From contig NZ_VTVA01000005.1 in the NCBI RefSeq assembly GCF_008638345.1, positions 62,001 to 126,000 on the forward strand: 64,000 nt of DNA. Reading direction: 5' to 3'. The notes below the pieces were generated by a model, which saw only the letters and a program-made list of their open reading frames with translations, was not told where the DNA came from and did not search any database. A program made the translations under genes and the position numbers. The stretch is from Pseudomonas saliphila. Lineage in GTDB: Bacteria; Pseudomonadota; Gammaproteobacteria; Pseudomonadales; Pseudomonadaceae. Each line of letters opens with the position of its first letter. Position 1 is the stretch's first letter. Of the stretch, positions 31,887 through 40,299 are shown piece by piece.

Positions 31887-32009
31887 TTATTGCTGGCTCA
31901 CCCAGAATACCGCGGTAAGCACGGCCACCAGGATGAGCGCGACGGCGGCGAATGCATCAAGATGGCTATCGGAATGATGAGAATCGGTTGAATCATGGTG
32001 CTCGGTCAT
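31887..32009 (-). CDS. 40-residue His-rich single-pass membrane protein
   Basis: This short minus-strand gene encodes 40 residues: a His/Ser/Asp-rich head (HHDSTDSHHSDSH) and one membrane helix (FAAVALILVAVLTAVFWV), ending SQQ with two stop codons in a row. AGAGGG lies eight bases before the ATG, a good ribosome site. The clean head-plus-helix design and the ribosome site support a real gene. It is divergent from cysI and convergent with the DUF2970 gene. The His cluster could bind metal, but this is only a guess. Confidence 0.7.
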   Translation of the reverse strand: MTEHHDSTDSHHSDSHLDAFAAVALILVAVLTAVFWVSQQ

Positions 32010-32256
32010 TAGCTTTCCCTCTATGTCTTATTATTCTTGCGCGCGGCATGGTCGATACTTACCCTACGCAGTTAAGCCCATCGCGCACTCAAGCACAAGA
32101 GGCCGCAGTGTAATGCGGTTTCGGTCTAAACATATAGATAAACATTCCTTTTGTGCATAACGGAAAACTGCTATCGTCTGCCCGCTTCAGAGCCCTGCAG
32201 GGGCGAAGCCATCCTTAGATCAGGGGCGTGCAGACGTCCCACGAACAGGTTGCGAC

Positions 32257-33915
32257 ATGTATATCTACGACGAATATGATCAACGGATCGTGGAGGACCG
32301 CGTCAAGCAGTTCCGCGATCAAATCCGCCGTTATCTCCAAGGTGAGCTCAGCGAAGCTGAAATGCTGCCCCTGCGTCTGCAAAACGGACTGTATATACAG
32401 CGTTACGCTCCGATGCTGCGCCTTGCGGTGCCTTATGGCGCCCTGTCCTCCGCCAGGCTGCGCAAGCTCGCCTACGTGACTCGCCGGTACGACAAGGGCT
32501 ATGCGCACATCACCACTCGCCAGAATATTCAGCTCAACTGGCCTGAGCTGGAGGATGTTCCCGATATCCTCGCCGAGCTGGCGACGGTACAGATGCATGC
32601 TATTCAAACCAGCGGCAACTGCATTCGCAACACCACCACCGACCAGTTCGCCGGTGTTGCCGCCGATGAAGTCGTTGATCCTCGCCCCTGGTGTGAAATC
32701 GTGCGGGAATGGTCCACCTTCCATCCCGAGTTCGCGTTTCTGCCGCGTAAATTCAAGATCGCCATCAACGGTGCCCGCGAAGACCGTGCGGCGGTGGGCG
32801 TGCATGACATCGGGCTCAACGCCATACGTAACGAAGCCGGTGAACTCGGCTTCGAGGTCCTGGCCGGTGGTGGACTCGGACGTACGCCAATGGTCGGCGC
32901 GGTCATCCGCCCCTTCCTCCCCTGGCAGCATCTGCTGACCTACCTGGAATCTATCCTGCGGGTGTACAACCGCTATGGCCGCCGCGACAACAAGTTCAAG
33001 GCGCGCATCAAGATTCTGGTCAAGGCACTGACACCCGAAGTGTTCGCCGGGAAGGTTGAAGCCGAGTGGGCCAGCATGAAGGACTCCGGCGCCACCCTGA
33101 CCCAGGAAGAAGTCGACCGGGTCAGCCAGTACTTCCAGGAGCCGGCGTACGAAGCCTTCGACGGTGATGATGCCTCCTACCTGGAGAAGCGCCGTACTGA
33201 CAAGGGATTCGATAACTGGGCGATGCGCAATGTGCATCCGCACAGGGCCCCCGGCTACGCTGCCGTGACGCTTTCACTGAAACCGACCTCCGTCGCGCCG
33301 GGCGATATCACTGCCGAGCAACTGGAAGCCGCTGCCGATCTGGCAGATCGCTACAGCCTGGGCGAGATTCGCTCGACGCATTATCAGAACCTGGTGCTGC
33401 CCTACGTGCAGCAACGGGATCTGCCGGAGCTGTGGCAAAAGTGCCGTGAGCTCGGCTTTGCCACGCCCAACATCGGCTTACTGACGGACATCATCTGCTG
33501 CCCGGGCGGTGACTTCTGCTCGCTGGCTAACGCCAAGTCGCTGCCGATTGCCGAAGCCATTCAGCGCACCTTTGACGACCTGGATTACCTGCACGATATC
33601 GGTGAGCTGGAACTGAATATCTCAGGTTGCATGAATGCCTGCGGCCATCACCACATCGGTCACATCGGGATCCTTGGGGTAGACAAGAAAGGCCAGGAGT
33701 TCTACCAGGTTTCCCTGGGTGGCCGAAGCGGTCGGGATGCGGCCATCGGCCAGATTCTCGGGCCATCCTTTGCTGCCGAACAGATGCCTACCGTCGTCCA
33801 GAAGGTGATTAACGTATATGTCGAAAACCGTACCCCTGAAGAACGCTTCATCGACACCTACCAGCGAATCGGCATGGCTCCATTCAAGGAGAGCGTCTAT
33901 GCAGCGAATCATTAA
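32257..33915 (+). CDS. cysI: Siroheme-dependent sulfite reductase (nitrite/sulfite reductase family)
   Basis: The enzyme reduces sulfite to sulfide for cysteine synthesis. The 552-residue protein is a two-repeat siroheme/[4Fe-4S] reductase: an N-terminal ferredoxin-like repeat, RQNIQLNWP and TSGNCIRNTTTDQFAG for substrate and siroheme binding, and the cluster cysteines in CCPGGDFC and SGCMNACGHHH. This is the single-polypeptide form common in pseudomonads (PA1838 type), not the E. coli CysIJ flavoprotein pair. The next gene overlaps its 3' end by 17 bases and belongs to the same unit. Confidence 0.94.
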   Translation: MYIYDEYDQRIVEDRVKQFRDQIRRYLQGELSEAEMLPLRLQNGLYIQRYAPMLRLAVPYGALSSARLRKLAYVTRRYDKGYAHITTRQNIQLNWPELEDVPDILAELATVQMHAIQTSGNCIRNTTTDQFAGVAADEVVDPRPWCEIVREWSTFHPEFAFLPRKFKIAINGAREDRAAVGVHDIGLNAIRNEAGELGFEVLAGGGLGRTPMVGAVIRPFLPWQHLLTYLESILRVYNRYGRRDNKFKARIKILVKALTPEVFAGKVEAEWASMKDSGATLTQEEVDRVSQYFQEPAYEAFDGDDASYLEKRRTDKGFDNWAMRNVHPHRAPGYAAVTLSLKPTSVAPGDITAEQLEAAADLADRYSLGEIRSTHYQNLVLPYVQQRDLPELWQKCRELGFATPNIGLLTDIICCPGGDFCSLANAKSLPIAEAIQRTFDDLDYLHDIGELELNISGCMNACGHHHIGHIGILGVDKKGQEFYQVSLGGRSGRDAAIGQILGPSFAAEQMPTVVQKVINVYVENRTPEERFIDTYQRIGMAPFKESVYAANH

Positions 33916-34396
33916 GGGCGATCAGGTCATAGATGAGACCTGGCATCTGCTGCCACGGGATGTGACCCTCGCCGAGCTGTCCAATTCCGACGACCTGCTA
34001 GTGCCTCTGCCGCTCTGGCAGGAGCACTCCCACGCCCTGCTCGCCCGCGATGGCGGGCTGGGTGTCTGGCTGGAGGCCGATGAAGAGGTCGAGTCTATTG
34101 CCGATGATCTGCAGCATTTTCAGGTCGTTGCGCTGAACTTCCCGGTATTCAGCGATGGCCGGCACTACTCCAGCGCTCGGCTGCTGCGTGAGCGCTACAA
34201 ATATCAGGGTGAAGTACGCGCGATTGGCGATGTATTACGCGACCAGCTGTTCTTCATGAAACGCTGCGGGTTCGACGCCTTCGCCCTGCGCGCCGACCGG
34301 GATCCCTACGAGGCGCTGGAAAGTCTGAAGGACTTTTCGGTTACCTATCAGGCTGCCACCGACGAGCCGCTGCCGCTGTTCCGGCGCCGCCGCTAG
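33899..34396 (+). CDS. DUF934 protein linked to sulfite reductase
   Basis: This 165-residue protein belongs to DUF934, a family that almost always follows cysI. The conserved core is FPVFSDGRHYSSARLLRERY followed by GDVLRDQLFFMKRCGFDAF. The start ATG 33899 has GGAG seven bases upstream and lies inside the cysI 3' end. Its role in sulfite reduction, for example electron supply or cofactor assembly, is suggested only by the constant linkage. Confidence 0.92.
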   Translation: MQRIIKGDQVIDETWHLLPRDVTLAELSNSDDLLVPLPLWQEHSHALLARDGGLGVWLEADEEVESIADDLQHFQVVALNFPVFSDGRHYSSARLLRERYKYQGEVRAIGDVLRDQLFFMKRCGFDAFALRADRDPYEALESLKDFSVTYQAATDEPLPLFRRRR

Positions 34397-34404
34397 GTCT
34401 TGCG

Positions 34405-34439
34405 CTGCAGATCCTACGGCGATGCCGTGGGATCTGCAG
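34405..34439. terminator. Long stem-loop between cysI operon and acuI
   Basis: A 16-base arm CTGCAGATCCTACGGC pairs with GCCGTGGGATCTGCAG (one G-U) around a 3-base loop, between convergent transcription units. Only a short T-run follows (CGTTT). It probably serves as a bidirectional terminator. Confidence 0.7.
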
Positions 34440-34459
34440 GCGTTTAATGCTGAACTGAA

Positions 34460-35446
34460 TCAGTCCAGATTAACCAGCACTCGGCCTACCATCCGCCCCG
34501 TCAGAATACGCTCGATCTGGTCCGGCAACTGATCCAGCGTCACCTCTTGTGCCAACACCTCAAGATCGACCTTCCATTGCAGGGACAGGCGATCCCACAT
34601 TGACGCCTTCACTACCAACGGCTGTTCCACCGAATCGATCCCCAGCAGATTCACGTTGCGCAGGATGAACGGCAGCACATTACCGCTGAAGGCTGTGCCC
34701 GCCGTCAGTCCGCAGCAGGCAACGCTTGCCCCATAGCGCAATGATTTGACTACATTGAACAGGATTTCGCCGCCGACTGTATCCACCGCGCCAGCCCATT
34801 GTTCTTTCAGCATCGGCTTGTCATTGCCGGCCTCCAACACGGTGCGGTCGATAATCTGCGATGCGCCCAACCTCTTGAGAAACTCGCTCTGTAGCGCCTT
34901 GCCGGTTGAAGCGGCGACTTCATAGCCAAGACTTGCCAGCATCGCTACGGCGATACTGCCAACGCCACCGGTCGCGCCGGTGACCAGGATAGGGCCTTGA
35001 CCCGGCTGCACTCCGGCTTGCTCGAGCTTGTCGATGCACAGGGCGGCGGTCAGGCCAGCAGTGCCCAACAGCATACTTTCGCGCAGGCTCAGGCCCTTTG
35101 GACGCCTGAGCACCCAGGCTGCCGGGACACGGATATATTGACCAAAGCCCCCAGAGGTCCCCATGCCCAGGTCGTAGCCGGTGACGATAACTTCATCGCC
35201 GACCGCCAGCTCGCTGACCGAACTGGCCTCGACTATCCCCGCGGCGTCGATGCCCGGCGTATGCGGGTATTGACGGGTAACGCCCTTGTTGCCGGACGCC
35301 GACAAGGCGTCCTTAAAATTCAGGGAGGAGTATTTAACGCGAATAAGCACCTCACCCTTAGGCAGATCATCCACATGGCGCGCCTTCACCCGAGAGACGT
35401 ACCGGCCCTCCTCCTCACTCACTACCAAAGCCTTGAATTCCGACAT
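34460..35446 (-). CDS. acuI: AcuI/YhdH-type NADPH-dependent acryloyl-CoA reductase
   Basis: This 328-residue zinc-less medium-chain reductase belongs to the YhdH group; characterised members reduce acryloyl-CoA to propionyl-CoA and protect cells from acrylate. It contains YSSLNFKDALSASGNKGV, the GIDAAGIVE block and the Rossmann motif VTGATGGVGSIAV (about 155). It follows sohB by eight bases and is probably in the same operon. The substrate is inferred from family members; general quinone or enal reductase activity is an alternative. Confidence 0.85.
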   Translation of the reverse strand: MSEFKALVVSEEEGRYVSRVKARHVDDLPKGEVLIRVKYSSLNFKDALSASGNKGVTRQYPHTPGIDAAGIVEASSVSELAVGDEVIVTGYDLGMGTSGGFGQYIRVPAAWVLRRPKGLSLRESMLLGTAGLTAALCIDKLEQAGVQPGQGPILVTGATGGVGSIAVAMLASLGYEVAASTGKALQSEFLKRLGASQIIDRTVLEAGNDKPMLKEQWAGAVDTVGGEILFNVVKSLRYGASVACCGLTAGTAFSGNVLPFILRNVNLLGIDSVEQPLVVKASMWDRLSLQWKVDLEVLAQEVTLDQLPDQIERILTGRMVGRVLVNLD

Positions 35447-35454
35447 ATTGCCTC

Positions 35455-36480
35455 CTACCAGAAACGCTGATTATGAAAGCGCGACGCCCAGGTCAGCAGC
35501 AACCGATCCAGCGATGCCGAGAGTCCTGACGCCAATTTATCCTGCATCCGCTTGCGCACCGCATAGTGCACCTCGAACACATCAGCCGTGCGGATTCGCT
35601 GGCTGATGTACTCGTCGCTGGTCTTCAGTTCATCGGCGAGGGCGTTCTCCAGGGCCTCCAATCCGAACCAGACCTCACCGGTAGCGACTGTTTCGATATC
35701 AAGTATGGGACGGTAACGCCCGACAAAGTCCTTGAAGAGTCGATGGATGCTTTCCAGATCCTCCTGAAATTTCTCCCTACCCTTGTCGGTATTTTCACCA
35801 AACAGGGTAAGCGTGCGCTTGTACTCGCCAGCGGTGAGCATTTCGTAGTCCACGTCGTGCTTGCGCAGCAATTTATTGAAGTTCGGTATCTGCGCCACGA
35901 CACCGATGGAACCCAGCATGGCAAAGGGCGCAGCGAGGATGCGATCGCCGATACAGGCCATCATATAACCGCCACTGGCGGCCACCTTGTCAACGCACAC
36001 GGTCAGGGGCACACCGGCGTCACGCACCCGCACCAGCTGTGATGCGGCCAGCCCATAGGCGTGCACCATGCCGCCACCGCTTTCAATCTTGACCACCACC
36101 TCATCCTTCGGCGTAGCCAGCTCCAGAACGGCAGTGACTTCATGGCGGAGGTTTTCCAGGGCGGTGGCCTTGATATCGCCGTCAAAATTCAGCACGAAGA
36201 CCTTAACGCGAGCAGGATCACCCTTGGCCCGGCCCTTCTCGGCGAGTTTGCGTGCTTTCTGCATCGACTTGAACGCGGCTTTTTCCAGTACCGCGCTGCC
36301 GAGCCGCTCAGTGGACCGAGCCAGCTGTTCATTAAGTCTGTTGACGGTCAACACGCCTTCGTTTCGCCGCGACCTGCTCTTCAACGCAGCGAGCATCATC
36401 AGTACAAGAAAAATCGCCACCACAATGGTGAAGGCTTTCGCCAGAAACAGGGCATATTCCGCTAGCCATTCCACAAACAT
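35455..36480 (-). CDS. sohB: Inner-membrane serine protease SohB (peptidase family S49)
   Basis: SohB is a signal-peptide-peptidase-like protease with its active site toward the periplasm. The 341-residue protein has an N-terminal membrane segment (FLAKAFTIVVAIFLVLMMLA), the nucleophile Ser in DKVAASGGYMMACIGD, and the general-base Lys in LTAGEYKRTLTLFG. I chose ATG 36480, because upstream codons lack support. It is divergent from the phosphatase gene at 36641 and precedes acuI closely. Confidence 0.93.
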   Translation of the reverse strand: MFVEWLAEYALFLAKAFTIVVAIFLVLMMLAALKSRSRRNEGVLTVNRLNEQLARSTERLGSAVLEKAAFKSMQKARKLAEKGRAKGDPARVKVFVLNFDGDIKATALENLRHEVTAVLELATPKDEVVVKIESGGGMVHAYGLAASQLVRVRDAGVPLTVCVDKVAASGGYMMACIGDRILAAPFAMLGSIGVVAQIPNFNKLLRKHDVDYEMLTAGEYKRTLTLFGENTDKGREKFQEDLESIHRLFKDFVGRYRPILDIETVATGEVWFGLEALENALADELKTSDEYISQRIRTADVFEVHYAVRKRMQDKLASGLSASLDRLLLTWASRFHNQRFW

Positions 36481-36640
36481 CACTCCAGCACGTCGTATAG
36501 TTGGATCCAAGCATACAGGATGTATCTGGCACTCGGCACATAACGGCCAGCAGCCGGTTTCAAACGATCGTATGATTCTGGTTGACAGCGTTCGTGCCTA
36601 TCCATAACCTCGGATTCATTCAATTAAAAGGCTATTACAC

Positions 36641-37345
36641 GTGGGCGATATTTATCTGATCAGACATGGCCAGGCGTCCCTCGGCGCGGAGAACTACGAC
36701 GTACTCTCTCCGATCGGTATCAAACAGTCGCAGCTGCTTGGCGGTTATCTGGACGAGCTAGGTGTCAGCTTTGACCGCTGCGTCGCAGGCGAAATGGTGC
36801 GACAGATTGACACCGGCAAGCACGCTCTGGAGGAAATGCCAGGCACGCAAACCAGAGAGATCGATATTGACGCGGCGTTCAATGAATATCAGTCGGATCG
36901 CGTCATGGCAACCTACTTGCCCCGCGTACTGGAAACCCAGCCTGACGCGCTGCACTACGTGCAGAACGCCGGCCAGCATCGCAAGGAATTCCAGCGCATC
37001 TTCAGTCAGGTAATCACTCACTGGATCACCGACCCTGGCCGCCCTGACGACTGCGAGCCCTGGACGGATTTTGTCGAGCGCGTGCAAGGCGGCTTGCAAC
37101 GCGTCCTCGCGGCTGCCGGTCGGGGCCAGAATATTGCGATCTTCACCTCCGGGGGCGCCATCACTGCCACCTTGCAACTGATCACCAGCATGCCGGCGAC
37201 CAGCGCTTTCGAACTTAACTGGCAGATAGTGAATACCTCGGTAAGCCGACTGCAGTACCGTAAAGATCAACTCAGCCTGGCGTCGTTCAATAGCCAGGCC
37301 CACCTTGACGTGCACAAGCGCTCGGAGTGGGTGACTTACAGATAA
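36641..37345 (+). CDS. Histidine phosphatase family protein (phosphoglycerate-mutase-like)
   Basis: The 234-residue protein starts MGDIYLIRHGQASLGAENYD, where the RHG motif supplies the phospho-accepting His; a second conserved region (NIAIFTSGGAITATL) replaces the usual second His with a Ser/Gly context. The physiological substrate is unknown. The start is GTG with AAGG upstream. The SCP2 gene follows after 52 bases and both are likely in one unit ending in a strong terminator. Confidence 0.87.
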   Translation: MGDIYLIRHGQASLGAENYDVLSPIGIKQSQLLGGYLDELGVSFDRCVAGEMVRQIDTGKHALEEMPGTQTREIDIDAAFNEYQSDRVMATYLPRVLETQPDALHYVQNAGQHRKEFQRIFSQVITHWITDPGRPDDCEPWTDFVERVQGGLQRVLAAAGRGQNIAIFTSGGAITATLQLITSMPATSAFELNWQIVNTSVSRLQYRKDQLSLASFNSQAHLDVHKRSEWVTYR

Positions 37346-37397
37346 CTCCCGGTGACGATCATAGGACCGTCGCCTTCAACCAAGAAAGGACAGGCTC

Positions 37398-37712
37398 ATG
37401 GCTACTGTTTCAGACATCATCAGCAACATGGATTCCAAGTTCAACCCCGCCGCCGCGAAGGGCCTGGACCTGGTATTTCAATTCAATATCGAAGATGACG
37501 ACAACTTCTTTGTCACCGTCAAAGACGGCACCTACAAAGCAGATAAGGGCGAAGCTACCGCCCCTGACGTTACCCTGATCATGGACAGCGAAACACTGTC
37601 CGGCGTCATCAGCGGCGAAACCGATGGCATGCAGGCCTTCATGGCCGGCAAGCTTCGCGCCGAAGGCGACATGATGCTGGCTCTGAAGCTCGGCGAACTG
37701 TTTCCCGCCTGA
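37398..37712 (+). CDS. SCP2 sterol-carrier domain protein
   Basis: This 104-residue protein is a stand-alone SCP2 domain, which forms a hydrophobic tunnel binding acyl chains or acyl-CoA. It contains the start VSDIISNMDSKFNP and the region GDMMLALKLGELF typical of the fold. It may act as a lipid carrier for neighbouring acyl-CoA enzymes, but no ligand can be named. A strong terminator follows 13 bases after the stop. Confidence 0.9.
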   Translation: MATVSDIISNMDSKFNPAAAKGLDLVFQFNIEDDDNFFVTVKDGTYKADKGEATAPDVTLIMDSETLSGVISGETDGMQAFMAGKLRAEGDMMLALKLGELFPA

Positions 37713-37725
37713 AGCTGATTGCCGT

Positions 37726-37756
37726 AAAAACCGGAGCCCTGCGCTCCGGTTTTTTT
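37726..37756 (+). terminator. Rho-independent terminator after the SCP2 gene
   Basis: The stem ACCGGAGC/GCTCCGGT is preceded by an A-run and followed by a T-run of seven, giving a strong bidirectional-type terminator. Confidence 0.93.
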
Positions 37757-37872
37757 ATCGAACCGACACGCGTATTTGAGCAATGCGCCTGCTCGGCGAT
37801 CAGACTTGCTGACGGAACTGTTACCCATTGATACCGACAATCGCTGCTTAACACCCGAGCTGATAAACCGCT

Positions 37873-37888
37873 TCAAACACTCGTTTGA
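37873..37888 (+). promoter_or_regulatory. Near-perfect PsrA-type operator upstream of the SDR gene
   Basis: The perfect palindrome TCAAAC-ACTC-GTTTGA contains CAAAC-N4-GTTTG, an exact match to the published PsrA box (G/C)AAAC-N2-4-GTTT(G/C). It lies 87 bases upstream of the SDR start and shares both outer half-sites with the palindrome before psrA. Binding is inferred from the motif. Confidence 0.65.
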
Positions 37889-37975
37889 GGTTGTTGCTAC
37901 CCCGGCACTCCTTTAGATTACTCTGTCTTCAGGCACCTAAAGCCAGGCACCCGCCTCACCACAAGGACCATGTTC

Positions 37976-38743
37976 ATGCAGAAGACTCAGCTATTCGATC
38001 TTGACGGCAAAATTGCGTTAGTCACTGGCGGCAGCCGCGGCATCGGCGAAGCAATCGCCAAGCTACTCGCCCAGCAAGGCGCACACGTTATCGTTTCCAG
38101 TCGGAAAATCGAAGGCTGTCAGGCCGTTGCCGACGCCATCGTGGCGGCAGGTGGCAAAGCCAGTGCCATTGCCTGCCATATCGGCGAGATAGAGCAGATC
38201 AGCGCAACAGTGGAGAACGTTCGCAACCAGTTCGGCAAACTCGACATCCTGGTCAACAATGCGGCGACCAGTCCCTATTTCGGCAATGTGCTGGATACCG
38301 ACCTCGGTGCATTTCAGAAAACTGTGGACGTAAATATCCGTGGTTATTTCTTTATGTCGGTCGAAGCGGGCAAATTAATGCGCGCCAACGGCGGTGGCGT
38401 GATTCTGAATGTAGCGTCGGTCAATGGCGTAGTGCCTGGTGAAATGCAGGGGATCTATTCCATCACTAAAGCCGCGGTAATCAATATGACCAAGGTGTTT
38501 GCGAAGGAATGTGCTCAGTTCGGCATCCGCTGCAACGCTCTACTGCCTGGTCTGACCGACACCAAGTTTGCCTCGGCCCTGACGTCCAATGATTCGATCC
38601 TCAAAGGCGCGCTCCAGCGCATTCCCCTGCGGCGTGCGGCGGACCCCAGTGAAATGGCCGGTACCGTGTTATATCTGGTCAGCGACGCATCGAGCTATAC
38701 CACCGGCACTGCGATCAATGTAGACGGCGGCATGTTGTCCTGA
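37976..38743 (+). CDS. Short-chain dehydrogenase/reductase
   Basis: This 255-residue classical SDR has the cofactor motif TGGSRGIGEAIAK (about 17-29), NNAA (about 92-95), the catalytic Ser, and YSITK for the Tyr-Lys pair; the end VDGGMLS is typical. Homologues use 3-ketoacyl or alcohol substrates. ATG 37976 has AAGGA eight bases upstream; the ATG two codons earlier is too close to that site. A PsrA-type operator upstream suggests that it is controlled by fatty acids. The exact substrate is unknown. Confidence 0.9.
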   Translation: MQKTQLFDLDGKIALVTGGSRGIGEAIAKLLAQQGAHVIVSSRKIEGCQAVADAIVAAGGKASAIACHIGEIEQISATVENVRNQFGKLDILVNNAATSPYFGNVLDTDLGAFQKTVDVNIRGYFFMSVEAGKLMRANGGGVILNVASVNGVVPGEMQGIYSITKAAVINMTKVFAKECAQFGIRCNALLPGLTDTKFASALTSNDSILKGALQRIPLRRAADPSEMAGTVLYLVSDASSYTTGTAINVDGGMLS

Positions 38744-38752
38744 ACCAATCGG

Positions 38753-38770
38753 GCCGGGCTGATGCCCGGC
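38753..38770. terminator. Hairpin between the SDR gene and its convergent neighbour
   Basis: GCCGGGC-TGAT-GCCCGGC lies between two convergent genes only 31 bases apart. There is no T-run on either side, so it is a weak candidate for a shared terminator. Confidence 0.45.
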
Positions 38771-38774
38771 TCGC

Positions 38775-39425
38775 TCACTCGCTCGGCTTCAAAGCTTGCA
38801 ATGCCGCCGGGTTCAACGGTGCCGGCGTCACACCGGTAGCTTCCAGATCAATGGCGAACCGCGCGCCATCCGCCAGCGGCATATACCGCACGACAAAGGC
38901 ATCGGCTTCGACAAACAGCGGCGTGTCGAGTTTGTCCAGCCAGTTCCACAGATCACGCCATGGCGGCGAGTTGTACAAGCGTCCCGAAGTTCCTGCGTTG
39001 CGGCCTTGCTGCTGCTCCAGCGCAATATAACGCCCATTCAGACGAGCAAGACGGTAGCCATCGGACAATCCGAGTGCCTTGCCCAGCCCCATCCAGCGCA
39101 GCACTTGCACCTGCAATTCCCAGGTATCGCCTTCGAGCTGCAGGGGGCGCCTGACGCCCTGACTCGACAGGGTGGCGTCATACCGCTGAGGCGCCACTTC
39201 TGTGAGCTCCAACACTGCCGCCGGCCTACCCTGTTCGATAGGCCGAAACTGCTGCAATTCCCAGGCTGCCAGTCCCAGCACCACGGCCAGGGTCAGCAAT
39301 ACCATAAGAAAGCAGCCCTTGAGCCAGGCCAGCAGCCAGTCCAGACGCCAGCCAATACGCGCCATCACCAACAACAATGCGAGGCCAACGCTTCCCAGCA
39401 AAGCGGCCAATCCGAAATATTGCAT
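38775..39425 (-). CDS. Two-helix membrane protein with a C-terminal soluble domain, function unknown
   Basis: The 216-residue protein has two N-terminal membrane helices (LAALLGSVGLALLLVMARIG and GCFLMVLLTLAVVLGLAAW) and a periplasmic-looking domain of about 160 residues rich in aromatic and charged residues (YNSPPWRDLWNWLDKLDT). Pseudomonad homologues at this locus are sometimes labelled as transporters without evidence; two helices cannot make a transporter on their own. It lies 27 bases downstream of nudC on the same strand. Confidence 0.8.
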   Translation of the reverse strand: MQYFGLAALLGSVGLALLLVMARIGWRLDWLLAWLKGCFLMVLLTLAVVLGLAAWELQQFRPIEQGRPAAVLELTEVAPQRYDATLSSQGVRRPLQLEGDTWELQVQVLRWMGLGKALGLSDGYRLARLNGRYIALEQQQGRNAGTSGRLYNSPPWRDLWNWLDKLDTPLFVEADAFVVRYMPLADGARFAIDLEATGVTPAPLNPAALQALKPSE

Positions 39426-39452
39426 GCTACTCCTTGCGTGCCCGCGTCCGGC

Positions 39453-40292
39453 TTACGCTGGTACTGACGGTAACGGTTGTCCCTGTTGGCGTGCGAGATG
39501 ACAATCAATCAGCCAGCGAGAAATAGTACCCCGTGGCGGTATAGCGGGCAGCCGGTCAATATGCCACCAGTCAGCCTCTTCAATTTCACCCGGTTGGGGT
39601 ACGATTTCACCGCCGACATAGCGCGCATGAAATCCCAGCATCAGTGAATTAGGAAATGGCCAGTTCTGGCTGCCGAGGTATTCCAGCTGGTCCACTTCCA
39701 GATTGACCTCTTCCATGACTTCACGATGCAAGCATTCTTCGGCAGACTCACCCGGCTCGATAAACCCAGCCAGGGTGCTGAAAAATCCTGCTGGAAACCG
39801 GGGCGATCGAGCGAGTAGCACCTCGTCGCCTCGGGTAATCAGAACGATGATGCAAGGTGCCAGCTTGGGATACTGCCTCAGGCCACAGCTGGTGCACTCC
39901 ATGGCTCGCTCGTCAACCCGCACCTGCATCGGCTGACCGCAATGGCCACAAAAACGATGACTGTCGTGCCAGGCGTCAAGCTGCTGCGCCAGACCCAGCA
40001 TGCGAAAGGTGTCGTCATCCACCTGGCCGATCAGCCCCCGCAGCCCATGCCAGCTGAGACCAGGAAGATCTACTGGCCGCTCCAGGCGCAGCAGCCGGCA
40101 GGGTTTGCCATCCAGAAAGCCGAGCAGCAGATCAAGATCAGCATCGCCCAGATAGCGCGCCATGTCCGGGTCCAGTAGCAACCGTCCATCAAACATGGCA
40201 AAACTCTGCTGATAGTAGACGATTACCAGACCATCAGTGCGCGACTCCCCGGCACTGCTGGCCGGAACAAAACGACTGCCTGGTCTATGCAT
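39453..40292 (-). CDS. nudC: NADH pyrophosphatase / RNA NAD-cap hydrolase NudC
   Basis: NudC hydrolyses NADH to NMNH and AMP and removes NAD caps from RNA. The 279-residue protein contains a zinc ribbon (CGHCGQPM ... CTSCGLRQYP), the Nudix box GFIEPGESAEECLHREV followed by MEEVNLEV, and the NADH-specific motif SQNWPFPNS just after it. I chose ATG 40292; it lies seven bases after the fimL stop, so both may be on one transcript. Confidence 0.95.
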   Translation of the reverse strand: MHRPGSRFVPASSAGESRTDGLVIVYYQQSFAMFDGRLLLDPDMARYLGDADLDLLLGFLDGKPCRLLRLERPVDLPGLSWHGLRGLIGQVDDDTFRMLGLAQQLDAWHDSHRFCGHCGQPMQVRVDERAMECTSCGLRQYPKLAPCIIVLITRGDEVLLARSPRFPAGFFSTLAGFIEPGESAEECLHREVMEEVNLEVDQLEYLGSQNWPFPNSLMLGFHARYVGGEIVPQPGEIEEADWWHIDRLPAIPPRGTISRWLIDCHLARQQGQPLPSVPA

Positions 40293-40299
40293 ACGACAC

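Noticed and set aside
32100-32256. CysB binding site before cysI
   Set aside because: The leader is AT-rich with ATAAAC and ATAAC elements, but the CysB consensus is too loose to call a site.
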